From assembly GCF_019968605.1 (NCBI RefSeq), contig NZ_CP082966.1:2903501-2967500 (forward strand): a DNA stretch of 64,000 bases. Reading direction: 5' to 3'. Below, one piece after another: positions 51,754 to 60,837 of the stretch. Source of the DNA: Polaribacter litorisediminis (GTDB taxonomy: Bacteria; Bacteroidota; Bacteroidia; Flavobacteriales; Flavobacteriaceae). Every line of letters starts with the position of its first letter. Position 1 is the stretch's first letter. Made by a program: the position numbers and the translations under genes. Below the pieces are notes generated by a model. It searched no databases and was not told the origin of the DNA. It saw nothing but the letters and a program-made list of their open reading frames with translations.

Positions 51754-52830
51754 AATGATACTTAAAAAGCAATTCCATTATTCACAATTACACTCTTTAT
51801 TACAGGGGGGCAATGTTTGCACAAGAACCATGAAAGCCAAAAAATTGAAATAATGGTCGCCTGAAAATCCAAATTTATATGATATAAAGGTAAGGTATGC
51901 AGGAAATACAAATTGGATTTAGAACACTTGAAGTAAAAGGAACCAATATTTTGGTGAATAAGAAATCTGCATTTTTACGCGGAATTTCCATTCATAAAGA
52001 AAATGGCATACGAGGAGGAAGAGCAAACTTGCGTGAAGATGCTTAGATGTTACTGGGTTGGCAAAAGAATTAGGATGTAATTATGTTCGTCTGGCACACT
52101 ATCCTCATAACGAAAATATGACGCTTGTAGCTGACGAACTCGGCATAATGGTATGGTCAGAAGTTCCTGTTTATTGAACAATTCAATAGAAAAATCTAGA
52201 TACTTATAAAAATGCAGCAGCCCAACTTAATGATATGATTAGACGCGACAAAAACCGCGCTTCTATCATTATTTGGTCCATGGCAAATGAAACACCAATC
52301 ACCACAGAACGAAGGGAATTCTTAAAAAAAATGATTAATTCTGCCAAAAGTTTAGATGCTGTTCGCTTCATAAGTGCTGCATTAGAACGTCATTATAAAA
52401 AAGAACAGAGAATACTCACATAATTGAAAATCCACTTTTAGAATACGTTGATGCTGTCTCATTTAACGAATACATTGGGTGGTACGATGGAACGAAAAGT
52501 GTAAAACAGCCGGTGTTCGATTTTGAATTTGATAAACCAGTAATCATTTCCGAATTCGGTGCTGGTACTTTGCAAGGCTTACATGGTGATAAAACTGAAG
52601 TTTGGACAGAAGAATTTCAAGAGGATTTGTATAAACAAACATGATTAATGTTAGATAAGATTCCCCAATTAAGAGGATTAACCCCATGGATATTAGCAGA
52701 TTTTAGATTACCGAGACGTGTTCTTACCAATATTCAAGACGGCTGGAATCGCAAGGTTTTAATTTCAGAAACGGGTAATAAAAAGAAAGCATATTATGTG
52801 CTGCAGGACTTTTACAAAAAAAAAAGCTAA
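51754..52830 (+). pseudogene. GH2 family beta-glycosidase (beta-galactosidase-like), heavily decayed
   Basis: Pieces of one GH2 enzyme follow in order but in different frames. SPENPNLYDIKVRYAG (from about 51860) is the end of the sandwich domain. IGFRTLEVKGTNILVNKKSA and FLRGISIHKEN follow (51907-52046, then a TAG). [20 protein letters not shown] and [12 protein letters not shown] come next (from 52050, then TGA). RRDKNRASIIIWSMANETP (about 52230-52300) contains the acid/base Glu of the NE motif. FDKPVIISEFGAGTLQGLHG (about 52530-52600) contains the nucleophile Glu. A TGA at 52642 and the C-terminal RGLTPWILADFR end it. Most of the N-terminal jelly roll is deleted. The lesions are at least three stops and two frame changes. 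No complete product is possible. Confidence 0.85.
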
Positions 52831-52862
52831 CCAGCAGTATAAACTATTTTTTATTGTCGATG

Positions 52863-54104
52863 TTAAAACGTTTTGCCAAAAGTAAATTGAAGCGGAATGG
52901 CAACACCATCGTTTCTAGTAAAAATATTACCATTTGAATAATGCATCAGACGCAATTCGAAATTATATTTTCTTTCTTTTCCAAAAAACAATCCAAAACC
53001 CATGGTATCATGATAGGTTACTTTAGGACCACTTTTAAAACCATCAATATCACTTTTGGTGATAAATGCCGGACCAATGATGGAATAATTTGTATAAAAA
53101 TCATATGTTTTTTTTCTTAGTAAGTAGAATCTTACTACTGGAAAAATAGAAAATGCAAATACATTTGATTGCCCAACTTCTGATTGAAAATAAGTAATAC
53201 TAGTACCCCAATCTAAAGAAAAAATCTTTTCTGATCTAAAAAGTAATCGCTGATATGTTAAAGAAAAAGCATGTTGTGCCCTTACGGCTCCTACCCAAAA
53301 AATAGGAACTCCAAAACTCTCAAAATTACCAACGGGAAGACTCATAGCAAAAAATTGATTCACTCCAAATCCAAGGGCTCCTGTGCCATAACTCACCTGA
53401 AAAATATTCTTTGGAAAAAAGTATCCATTGTTGGTGAATGCTTCAGCAGTTTTATCATCAAGTTGTTGCAAATGATATTCAAAACCCAAAGTTGCTTGCG
53501 AAATAGAAGGCTGATTGTGTTTTAGAGCTTTTGGTAAAAATGTTCCGCTTAAAGACAAGCGCCATTTATCATTTAAACGATATTGTAATCCAAACCCATA
53601 AATTAAACTCGCAAAATGCGCATCTTCATAAATTACTTGATCCTCGATAGAAAAACCAAATCGAGTTAGATTTGCAATTCCTGCCTCCGCATAAAAAGAA
53701 GTTTTATCATAGAGTTTAAAATCTTTTTTTAAAGATAAAGACCAAGCGTTAATCCAAACACTTCTCTCGTAACCAATATTATTTACATTATCATACTTAA
53801 ACCAAGATGCGGGTCTCATCGTGCCAAATTGAAGAGACCAATTTTCCGTTATCTTATGACCTAACAACAATCTTCCAGAAAACCAGTTTCTACTAAAAGT
53901 TTCTGTTTGATATCCATCCATTAAATTAGCATTCGAAAAAGGATAAAAAATACCACCAAAATTTAAACTATAATACGAGTTGGCTAAAAAGTTGGTAAAC
54001 TTAGTTTTTGGGTTTTCCTTTTTTTGAGAAAAACCATGCATTGTAAAAAACAATAGCATGATTAAGAGGTGTTTTTTTTTCAAAAGTGGGTCGAATTTCC
54101 TCAA
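52863..54104 (-). CDS. Outer-membrane protein with a PagL-like acyloxyacyl hydrolase C-terminus
   Basis: The protein has 413 residues with a signal peptide ending at GFSQ (residue 27). The C-terminal about 170 residues read as a PagL/acyloxyacyl hydrolase barrel: the closing motif ELRLMHYSNGNIFTRNDGV holds the catalytic-type His-x-Ser pair followed by Asn. PagL removes the 3-O-acyl chain of lipid A in the outer membrane. The N-terminal half (about 30-200) looks like a second small beta-barrel (repeated aromatic strands such as NWSLQFGTMRP), making the protein about twice PagL length. The gene is convergent with the PUL pseudogene and last before the met operon. Confidence 0.7.
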   Translation of the reverse strand: MRKFDPLLKKKHLLIMLLFFTMHGFSQKKENPKTKFTNFLANSYYSLNFGGIFYPFSNANLMDGYQTETFSRNWFSGRLLLGHKITENWSLQFGTMRPASWFKYDNVNNIGYERSVWINAWSLSLKKDFKLYDKTSFYAEAGIANLTRFGFSIEDQVIYEDAHFASLIYGFGLQYRLNDKWRLSLSGTFLPKALKHNQPSISQATLGFEYHLQQLDDKTAEAFTNNGYFFPKNIFQVSYGTGALGFGVNQFFAMSLPVGNFESFGVPIFWVGAVRAQHAFSLTYQRLLFRSEKIFSLDWGTSITYFQSEVGQSNVFAFSIFPVVRFYLLRKKTYDFYTNYSIIGPAFITKSDIDGFKSGPKVTYHDTMGFGLFFGKERKYNFELRLMHYSNGNIFTRNDGVAIPLQFTFGKTF

Positions 54105-54126
54105 ATATAAGTATTCTAAAACTTTG

Positions 54127-55293
54127 CTAAAAATCTAAAGCTTGCGAAATATCTTCAATAATATCTTCAATATTTTCTAAACCGACCGAAATTCTTACCA
54201 ATCCATCTGTAATACCAACTTCTAATCGATCGCTTTCTGACAAACGGCCATGTGTGGTAGATGATGGATGCGTAACAATAGATCTCGTATCTCCTAAATT
54301 TGCTGATAAAGAACACATTTTAATATTGTTTAAAAATTTTCTCCCAGCTTCGATACCTCCTTTAATTTCGAAAGCAACGATATTACCTCCTAATTTCATT
54401 TGTTTTTTGGCTATTTTGTACTGCGGATGTGATTTTAAAAAAGGATATTTTACAAATTTCACATGGGTATTTCCCTCTAAAAACTTGGCAACTTTTAAAG
54501 CATTCTTGCAATGTTTTTTAACTCTAACCACAAGCGTTTCTAAACTTTTTGATAAAATCCAAGCATTAAATGGCGACATTGCTGGCCCAGTATTTCTTGC
54601 GAATAGGTAAATTTCTCGCATCAACTCTTTCTTCCCCACAGTGACTCCGCCTAAAACTCTTCCTTGCCCATCAATTAATTTTGTGGCAGAATGAATGACC
54701 AAATCTGCTCCAAATTTAACAGGTTGTTGCAAATAAGGTGTAGCAAAACAATTATCAACAATAAAAATTAATTGATGTTTTTTAGCAATTTTACCAAGCA
54801 ATTTTAAATCTAAAATATCTACTGCCGGATTTGTTGGCGTTTCAATATATAAAATCTTTGTGTTTTCTATAATCAAACTTTCTACCAAATGAACCTCATT
54901 TACTTTAAAATAAGAAGTTTCGATGTTCCATTTTGGTAAATATTTGGTAAACATATTATGTGTAGAACCAAAAACGGATCTGCAAGAAACCACATGATCT
55001 CCTGCTTTTAGCAACGCTGCAAATGTTGTAAAAATAGCAGACATGCCGGTGGCAAAAGCATACCCAGCCTCTGCCCCTTCCATCGCAACAATTTTATCTA
55101 CAAATTCGGTTGTATTCGGATTTGTAAATCGGCTGTATAAATTCCGTTCTTTTTCTTCTGCGAAGGATGCTCTCATTTCTTCAGCATCGTCAAAAACAAA
55201 ACTAGAAGTTACATATAAAGGTGTAGAATGCTCAGAAAATTGAGATCTTTCTGTTTGATTTCTAATGGCTTGTGTTTCGAAATGTTTGCTCAT
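54127..55293 (-). CDS. metZ: Trans-sulfuration PLP enzyme, O-succinylhomoserine sulfhydrylase-like (MetZ type)
   Basis: The protein has 388 residues of the Cys/Met metabolism PLP family: NLYSRFTNPNT, AFATGMSAI, YIETPTNPAVDILDL, VDNCFATPYLQQP, and the PLP-lysine motif VIHSATKLIDGQGRVLGG. It ends with GDTRSIVTHPSSTTHGRLSE. It makes homocysteine or cystathionine from activated homoserine. The preceding gene encodes the homoserine-activating domain, so the substrate is probably O-acetylhomoserine despite the family name. It is the last gene of the met operon. Confidence 0.88.
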   Translation of the reverse strand: MSKHFETQAIRNQTERSQFSEHSTPLYVTSSFVFDDAEEMRASFAEEKERNLYSRFTNPNTTEFVDKIVAMEGAEAGYAFATGMSAIFTTFAALLKAGDHVVSCRSVFGSTHNMFTKYLPKWNIETSYFKVNEVHLVESLIIENTKILYIETPTNPAVDILDLKLLGKIAKKHQLIFIVDNCFATPYLQQPVKFGADLVIHSATKLIDGQGRVLGGVTVGKKELMREIYLFARNTGPAMSPFNAWILSKSLETLVVRVKKHCKNALKVAKFLEGNTHVKFVKYPFLKSHPQYKIAKKQMKLGGNIVAFEIKGGIEAGRKFLNNIKMCSLSANLGDTRSIVTHPSSTTHGRLSESDRLEVGITDGLVRISVGLENIEDIIEDISQALDF

Positions 55294-55310
55294 TGATTAT
55301 AATCATTTGT

Positions 55311-55437
55311 CCTGCAGGGTCTTTTTTCGACCTTGTAGGTATTTCATTTATTGAAAAGTATCTACAAGATTTTTGGAAATCTTATAGAAGAATTACTAAT
55401 ATAAACTATACCTACAAGGTTTTTGAAACCTTGCAGG
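55311..55437. repeat. Three REP-like hairpins between the fusion gene and metZ
   Basis: Three imperfect palindromes of one type occur at 55311-55339 (CCTGCAGGGTC / GACCTTGTAGG), 55361-55388 (TCTACAAGATT / AATCTTATAGA) and 55411-55437 (CCTACAAGGTT / AACCTTGCAGG). They fill the 150-bp gap. Confidence 0.65.
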
Positions 55438-55443
55438 AAAACA

Positions 55444-58400
55444 CTAATTATTATGTTTTGCCAGTCGTAAAATGTCTCCAAAAACACCTCTTGCAGTTAC
55501 ATTTGCCCCTGCTCCTGCTCCCTGAATTACGATGGGTTGCGCTCCATAGGATTCGGTATAAATTTCAAAAATTGCATCCGAACCTTTTAAAGCACCTAAA
55601 GGCGTAGTTTTTGGAATAGAAACTAATTTTACCTCTAAATTTCCTTTGTTTTTTGATAAATCGCCACTTAATTCGCCGATATACCGCAAAACGTGATTTG
55701 GTTTTTGACTGTCTTTTAGAGTCTTGTAATCCTTATTTAACAAGTCCAAATTTCTTAAAAAATTATCGGCAGAACCTTCTCTTAAATGTTCTGGAATTAA
55801 GTTTTTAATAACCACTTCATCCAATTCATTTTCCAAATCGAGTTCTCTTGCTAAAATCAGTAATTTCCTAGCAACGTCATTTCCACCTAAATCCTCTCTT
55901 GGATCTGGTTCTGTAAATCCTTTCTCAATTGCTTCTTTTAGCACCTTAGAAAAAGGAACATTTTCAGCAGAAAAATTATTAAACAAATAGCTTAATGAAC
56001 CTGAAAACACCCCTCTAATTTTGGTGATATTTTCTCCGGATTCATGCAATAAACGAATGGTATCAATTAAAGGCAAACCTGCACCCACATTCGTTTCATA
56101 TAAATATTGCTTTTTATGTTTTTTTAACTTCACCCTTATTTCTTTGTAAAAATCATAAGATAAGGTATTTGCAATTTTATTACAAGAAACCAAATCAAAA
56201 CCAGCTTCTATAAAAGGAATGTAATTACTCACAAAATTTGCGCTTGCGGTGTTGTCAACAGCTATCAAATTTTCAAAATGATGTGTTTCTGCAAATGCAA
56301 TAATATCTTTTACTGAAACATTCTCAACACCACTTTCTGATAGATTTTTTTTCCAGTTTTTAGAAACTCCATGCTTGTTTAACAATACTTTTTTAGAGTT
56401 TGCCACTGCAAAAACATTGAACTGAATTTTTCTCCTTTCTAAAATAGATAGTGTATTTTCTATAATTTGATCGATTAAGGTTCCGCCGACCAAACCTTTT
56501 CCAAAAATGGCAATGTTTATTTTTTTTGTCACTCCAAAAACCTGTCCGTGAATTACGTTAACGGCTTTGTGTAATTCGTTCTTCTTAACCACCAAACTTA
56601 CATTTTTACCAGTAACTGTGTTATTGAATAAAAGTGGTACAATTTGGTTTTTGATCAAGGCATTATAAGGATGATGAAATTCACTTAAATCTTGACCAAT
56701 AATTGAAATTACGGCTACATTATTAACAATAGAAATACGATTTACATCTTGCGAATAAAAGTCATTTTCAAATTCTTTTTCTAATGAATAAACAGCTTCT
56801 TGCGCCCTATCTGCTTCAATAATTATACCAATGCCTCTTTCTGAAGAACCTTGAGAAATAATACTGATACTAATATTTTTATCGCTTAAAACTTTAAAAA
56901 TTCGTGCATCTACACCTACTTTGCCTAGCAAACCTCTACCTTCAAAATTTAGCAACGCAACATTATCAATTGTAGAAATAGATTTAATTCCTTTTGTAGA
57001 CGATTCTGATGTAATTAACGTTCCTTGATCTTCTTTATTAAACGTATTTAAAATACGAAGATCTATGTTTTTTTCTAATAACGGAATGATGGTTTTTGCA
57101 TGTAAAATAGTTGCTCCAAAATTGGCTAATTCATTGGCTTCCGAATACGATAATTGGGAAATCTTTTTAGCATCTGCAACCAAATCAGGATTTGCTGTAA
57201 AAATTCCGTTTACGTGTGTATAATTTTGCAACTCATCCACATCTAAAAAATTAGCTAATAAAGAAGCTGTATAATTACTACCATTTCTTCCTAGAGTAGT
57301 GGTTTCTCCTTTTTTATTTGCTGCAATAAAACCTGTTACGATATGAATAATATCCTTATTTTCTTTAAAATAAGCAAGTACATTCTCTTTAGAAATCGGG
57401 ATGATGGGTTGCGCGTTTCCAAAGTTTTCATCCGTAATAATTAAATCTCTAGCATCTGCTATATTTGTAGCAATGTTTTCTTTTTCTAATAAACTTGCTA
57501 TTAATTTTACTGATAACAACTCGCCCTGCGCTAAAACTTCATCTTTAATTTTTTGACTATAATCCCCTAACAAAGAAACCCCTTCAAAAATGGTAGCTAA
57601 TTTTATAAACTCTTCAGAAAAATCTACTTCTTTGTTTGGTACTTGTTGATATTTTTTAAACTTTTCAAACTTTGTTTTATACGCTGTTTTAGCAACAGCT
57701 TTCTTCAAAATAGCTTCTAAATCGTTGGTCGTATTCCCCCTAGCAGAAGCCACAACCGTAATTTTTTCTTTATTCTGATATTTACTTTTAATGATTTCTA
57801 TGGCATTTTCTAAACCTTTTCCGTTGGCTAAAGACTTCCCTCCGAACTTAAGTATCTTCATTTTTTTCTTTCTATAATCTTTATTGAAAATTGGTTCAAT
57901 AATCACCTGTAATTGATCATATTCGATTAAAAAAGCATCATGACCGTGCACAGAATTTATTTCATTATAGGTAACATTTTCTTTGGTCAATGCTAACTTT
58001 TTATGTGTTTGCTTATTTTCTTCTGCTGTGAAAAACAAATCAGAATCTACACCTATAATATGAATATCCGCTGTAATTGAATCTAGAATTTCTATATTTT
58101 TTTTACCGCCATCCGTTACATCAATTGACCTAAGTAATTGATTCATCAATTTATAAGACGATAATTGATACCGCTCTTGTAATTTTTTTCCGTGATGCAA
58201 CAACCAACTTTCTACATTAAAAATACTAGAATTTTCTTTTTTAGAGCGCTGAAAACGTTCCTTAAAAGAGGCTGGAGTTCTATAGCACAGCATGGCATGC
58301 ATCCTAGCATCATGAACCGGATTACTGGAATTTAGTAAAAACTGTTCTTGAATTTGGCAATTACCAATCAACCAATCTGTAGATTTCCAATCTGTGGCAA

Positions 58401-58845
58401 CTGGAATAAAATGTTGGGTTAATTTTGTGTTTAAGACAACCATTTCCCAAGCAATTCCGCCTCCTAGAGAACCGCCAATTAAAGCAAAAAGTTTATGAAT
58501 TTGTAACTGCTTCAATCCTAATAAAAAAATATGAGCAATATCTCTGGCAATAAAACTTTTATAATCATCAATTACAAAACCATCAAACCCATTTCCAGGG
58601 ATGTTAAACCCTAAAATTGTGTAGGTATTTGTATCGATTGTTTTTTCGTTTCCAATAATAGCTGACCACCAACCTTTTTTACCAGCAACATCGCTGTTTC
58701 CTGTTAAAGCATGATTCACCAACACCACCGGAGCTGAACCCAATTCTTGACCAAACAATTGATAACTTAACTGAATATTTTTAAATAGCGTTCCGCTTTC
58801 TGTCGTAAAATTTTCTATGTTGATATGTTGTAATTTATTTTCCAT
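55444..58845 (-). CDS. thrA: Fusion of MetX-like homoserine acyltransferase with aspartokinase-homoserine dehydrogenase
   Basis: About 1133 residues from the ATG at 58845 (MENKLQHINIENF); an in-frame ATG at 58857 adds four. Numbering below uses the longer form. Residues 5-330 form an alpha/beta hydrolase of the MetX type with oxyanion region NHALTGNSDVAG, nucleophile elbow GGSLGG (Ser130), GVDSD (Asp271/273) and GHDAFL (His306). Residues 333-770 are aspartokinase (KILKFGGKSLAN, TTTLGRNGSNYTA) with ACT domains (GLLGKVGVDARIF). From about 775 to the end is homoserine dehydrogenase (IAIFGKGLVGGTL, NKIANTLSYDFY, PDPREDLGGNDVARK). One chain could carry aspartate phosphorylation, semialdehyde reduction and homoserine acetylation. 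Flavobacteria carry similar long ThrA proteins. It is part of the SAM-riboswitch-headed met cluster. Confidence 0.92.
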   Translation of the reverse strand: MENKLQHINIENFTTESGTLFKNIQLSYQLFGQELGSAPVVLVNHALTGNSDVAGKKGWWSAIIGNEKTIDTNTYTILGFNIPGNGFDGFVIDDYKSFIARDIAHIFLLGLKQLQIHKLFALIGGSLGGGIAWEMVVLNTKLTQHFIPVATDWKSTDWLIGNCQIQEQFLLNSSNPVHDARMHAMLCYRTPASFKERFQRSKKENSSIFNVESWLLHHGKKLQERYQLSSYKLMNQLLRSIDVTDGGKKNIEILDSITADIHIIGVDSDLFFTAEENKQTHKKLALTKENVTYNEINSVHGHDAFLIEYDQLQVIIEPIFNKDYRKKKMKILKFGGKSLANGKGLENAIEIIKSKYQNKEKITVVASARGNTTNDLEAILKKAVAKTAYKTKFEKFKKYQQVPNKEVDFSEEFIKLATIFEGVSLLGDYSQKIKDEVLAQGELLSVKLIASLLEKENIATNIADARDLIITDENFGNAQPIIPISKENVLAYFKENKDIIHIVTGFIAANKKGETTTLGRNGSNYTASLLANFLDVDELQNYTHVNGIFTANPDLVADAKKISQLSYSEANELANFGATILHAKTIIPLLEKNIDLRILNTFNKEDQGTLITSESSTKGIKSISTIDNVALLNFEGRGLLGKVGVDARIFKVLSDKNISISIISQGSSERGIGIIIEADRAQEAVYSLEKEFENDFYSQDVNRISIVNNVAVISIIGQDLSEFHHPYNALIKNQIVPLLFNNTVTGKNVSLVVKKNELHKAVNVIHGQVFGVTKKINIAIFGKGLVGGTLIDQIIENTLSILERRKIQFNVFAVANSKKVLLNKHGVSKNWKKNLSESGVENVSVKDIIAFAETHHFENLIAVDNTASANFVSNYIPFIEAGFDLVSCNKIANTLSYDFYKEIRVKLKKHKKQYLYETNVGAGLPLIDTIRLLHESGENITKIRGVFSGSLSYLFNNFSAENVPFSKVLKEAIEKGFTEPDPREDLGGNDVARKLLILARELDLENELDEVVIKNLIPEHLREGSADNFLRNLDLLNKDYKTLKDSQKPNHVLRYIGELSGDLSKNKGNLEVKLVSIPKTTPLGALKGSDAIFEIYTESYGAQPIVIQGAGAGANVTARGVFGDILRLAKHNN

Positions 58846-58848
58846 ATG

Positions 58849-58883
58849 ATTTAACAAGGGAGCATGCTCCCTTGCTTTTTAGC
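58849..58883. repeat. 35-bp repeat with perfect 20-bp palindrome, at the start of the fusion gene
   Basis: The palindrome CAAGGGAGCATGCTCCCTTG (58855-58874) lies 9 nt upstream of the fusion ATG on the minus strand. The full 35 bp recur unchanged at 59371-59405. The RNA hairpin would hide the ribosome-binding region. Confidence 0.8.
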
Positions 58884-58909
58884 CAGCTCACTTGCTTTTT
58901 TAGTTTATA

Positions 58910-59362
58910 TTATTGAATTGCGTATTGCTTTTCTATATTGATTTTTATTGGAGTAACATTCAATAAATTGTCTTTTACTGGGCATCTTTCTTGAACTATT
59001 TTTAACCAAGAAACTAAGGTTTCAATAGGTGCATTTGTTTCTGGAATTAGTTTTAAGTTTATTGCTTTAAAACCTGCTCTTTCGTTATTAGAAATTCCAA
59101 ATAATTTATCTGGATTGATATTTCCCGCTACTTCAATTTTTAATTTATCGATTGTAAAATCCAATTCTTTTGCCACTAAATGCCCAACAACATTTAAGCA
59201 ACCAGCCAAACCTGCCAAAATATATTCTACAGGATTTGCGTTTTCATCTGTTCCTCCTAAATCTTCTGGCTCATCCACCACCAATTGAAAATTTCTTGTT
59301 TTTGCAATAAATTTTGCAGGAGATGAACTTTCTCCTTTTACTGTAAATATTAAATCGTTCAT
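58910..59362 (-). CDS. OsmC family protein
   Basis: The protein has 150 residues with the OsmC/Ohr fold pattern. NPVEYILAGLAGCLNVVGHLVAKEL carries the first conserved Cys, and VQERCPVKDNL the second (CxxCP-type site of thiol peroxidases). It probably reduces organic hydroperoxides or handles sulfur species. Its place between metY and the metX-thrA fusion suggests a link to sulfur assimilation (inference). Confidence 0.9.
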   Translation of the reverse strand: MNDLIFTVKGESSSPAKFIAKTRNFQLVVDEPEDLGGTDENANPVEYILAGLAGCLNVVGHLVAKELDFTIDKLKIEVAGNINPDKLFGISNNERAGFKAINLKLIPETNAPIETLVSWLKIVQERCPVKDNLLNVTPIKINIEKQYAIQ

Positions 59363-59370
59363 ATTATTTT

Positions 59371-59405
59371 ATTTAACAAGGGAGCATGCTCCCTTGCTTT
59401 TTAGC
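59371..59405. repeat. 35-bp repeat with perfect 20-bp palindrome, at the start of osmC
   Basis: Identical to 58849-58883; the palindrome (59377-59396) lies 14 nt upstream of the osmC ATG. Further degraded units with CTTTGCTTTTTAGC follow up to about 59440. Confidence 0.8.
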
Positions 59406-59509
59406 ATGCTTCTTTGCTTTTTAGCAAGACCCCTTGTTTTTGTTTGTTGATGATTTCACTTTTTTACAACAGACTTAAATCTATTGCTATTGCTATTTTA
59501 TACCAAAAC

Positions 59510-60790
59510 TTATTTTGGAATTTCAGCAAAAGCCGCTGTTAAATCTGCTTTTAAATCTTCTAAATCTTCAATACCCACAGACAATCTAATTAAATCTTGA
59601 GAAACCCCTGCACTTGCTTGTTCTTCGACATTTAATTGCTGATGCGTTGTACTTGCCGGATGAATAATTAAAGATTTTGTATCTCCTATATTTGCCAATA
59701 AAGAGAATATTTTGGTTTTATCTGCAATTACTTCTGCAGCTTCAAAACCTTTTTTAGGACCGAAAGTTACAATACCACTTTGTCCTTTTGTTAAATATTT
59801 ATCTGATAAAAATTTGTATTTACTGCTTTCTAATCCCGGATAATTAACCCATGCAACTTCGTCTTGCTGCTCTAACCATTTTGCCAATGCCAATGCATTT
59901 GTAGAATGTTGTTTTATTCTAACAGGTAAAGTTTCTAAGCCTTGAATAATATTAAAGGCGTTTATCGGACTTAAAGCACCTCCAAAATCACGCAATCCTT
60001 CTAAGATTAATTTAAAAACAAAGGAAGCTGCACCTAAAGTTTCATAATATTTTAACCCATGATATCCTGCAGAAGGTTCTGTAAATTCTGGAAATTTACC
60101 ATTTGCCCAATTAAAAGTACCCGCATCTATAATGGCGCCTCCCATCGTAGTTCCTTGTCCGCCGATATATTTTGTTAAGGAGTGAATTACAAGATCTGCA
60201 CCATGTTTAATAGGGTTTAACAATACTGGAGTTGCCACGGTATTATCAACAATAAAAGGAACTTCTGCTTTCTTTGCCTCTGCAGAAATTGCTTCTAAAT
60301 CTAAAACATCTAATTTAGGATTCCCTAGAGACTCTACAAAAAACGCCCTCGTATTCTCTTGCACAGCTGCTCCAAAATTAGCTGCATCTGAAGCATCTAC
60401 AAAGGTAGTTGTAATTCCGAATCTTGGCAAGGTTACACTCAATAGATTGTAGGTTCCGCCATATAAACTACTTGAAGCAACAATATGGTCTCCTGCTTTT
60501 AAAAGTGTTAATAAACCTGTTGAAATTGCTGAAGTTCCAGATGCGAAAACTACGGCTCCAATTCCGCCTTCTACAACTGCCAAACGATCTTGTAAAATTT
60601 GATTTGTTGGGTTGTTTAAACGGGTATAAATAAATCCTAATTCTTTTAATGAAAAAAGATTTGCAGCATGCTCTGAATTGTTAAAAACATAGGCTGTTGT
60701 TTGATAAATAGGAACTGCTCTTGCGCCTCCGTTTGCTGTTACGTCGTGTCCTGCATGCAACGCGTTGGTTGCTAATTTTAATGTACTCAT
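59510..60790 (-). CDS. metY: O-acetylhomoserine sulfhydrylase / aminocarboxypropyltransferase
   Basis: The protein has 426 residues, the usual MetY length. Motifs: LATNALHAGHDVT and RAVPIYQTTAYVFNN at the N-terminus, YTRLNNPTN, ASGTSAISTGLLTLLKAGDH, VDNTVATPVLLNPIKHGADL, and the PLP-lysine motif VIHSLTKYIGGQGTTMGG. It converts O-acetylhomoserine and sulfide to homocysteine. It is the first gene of the minus-strand met cluster and has a SAM-I riboswitch with terminator upstream. Confidence 0.95.
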   Translation of the reverse strand: MSTLKLATNALHAGHDVTANGGARAVPIYQTTAYVFNNSEHAANLFSLKELGFIYTRLNNPTNQILQDRLAVVEGGIGAVVFASGTSAISTGLLTLLKAGDHIVASSSLYGGTYNLLSVTLPRFGITTTFVDASDAANFGAAVQENTRAFFVESLGNPKLDVLDLEAISAEAKKAEVPFIVDNTVATPVLLNPIKHGADLVIHSLTKYIGGQGTTMGGAIIDAGTFNWANGKFPEFTEPSAGYHGLKYYETLGAASFVFKLILEGLRDFGGALSPINAFNIIQGLETLPVRIKQHSTNALALAKWLEQQDEVAWVNYPGLESSKYKFLSDKYLTKGQSGIVTFGPKKGFEAAEVIADKTKIFSLLANIGDTKSLIIHPASTTHQQLNVEEQASAGVSQDLIRLSVGIEDLEDLKADLTAAFAEIPK

Positions 60791-60817
60791 TTTTCTGTTT
60801 TTTTTGAGTTAATTTAG

Positions 60818-60837
60818 ATTCCCGCTTTCGCTGGAAT
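60818..60837. repeat. Small hairpin (ATTCCCGC/GCTGGAAT) upstream of metY
   Basis: Dyad with a TTTC loop, 28 bp before the metY ATG. It is of the same general type as the hairpin at 7709. Confidence 0.45.

Noticed and set aside
52235..52423. 62-codon frame as an independent small gene
   Set aside because: It is the middle piece of the GH2 pseudogene carrying the MANETP motif.
58849..59405. Reading the 35-bp repeats as a CRISPR array
   Set aside because: Only two exact copies 522 bp apart, with a gene between them and no cas genes.
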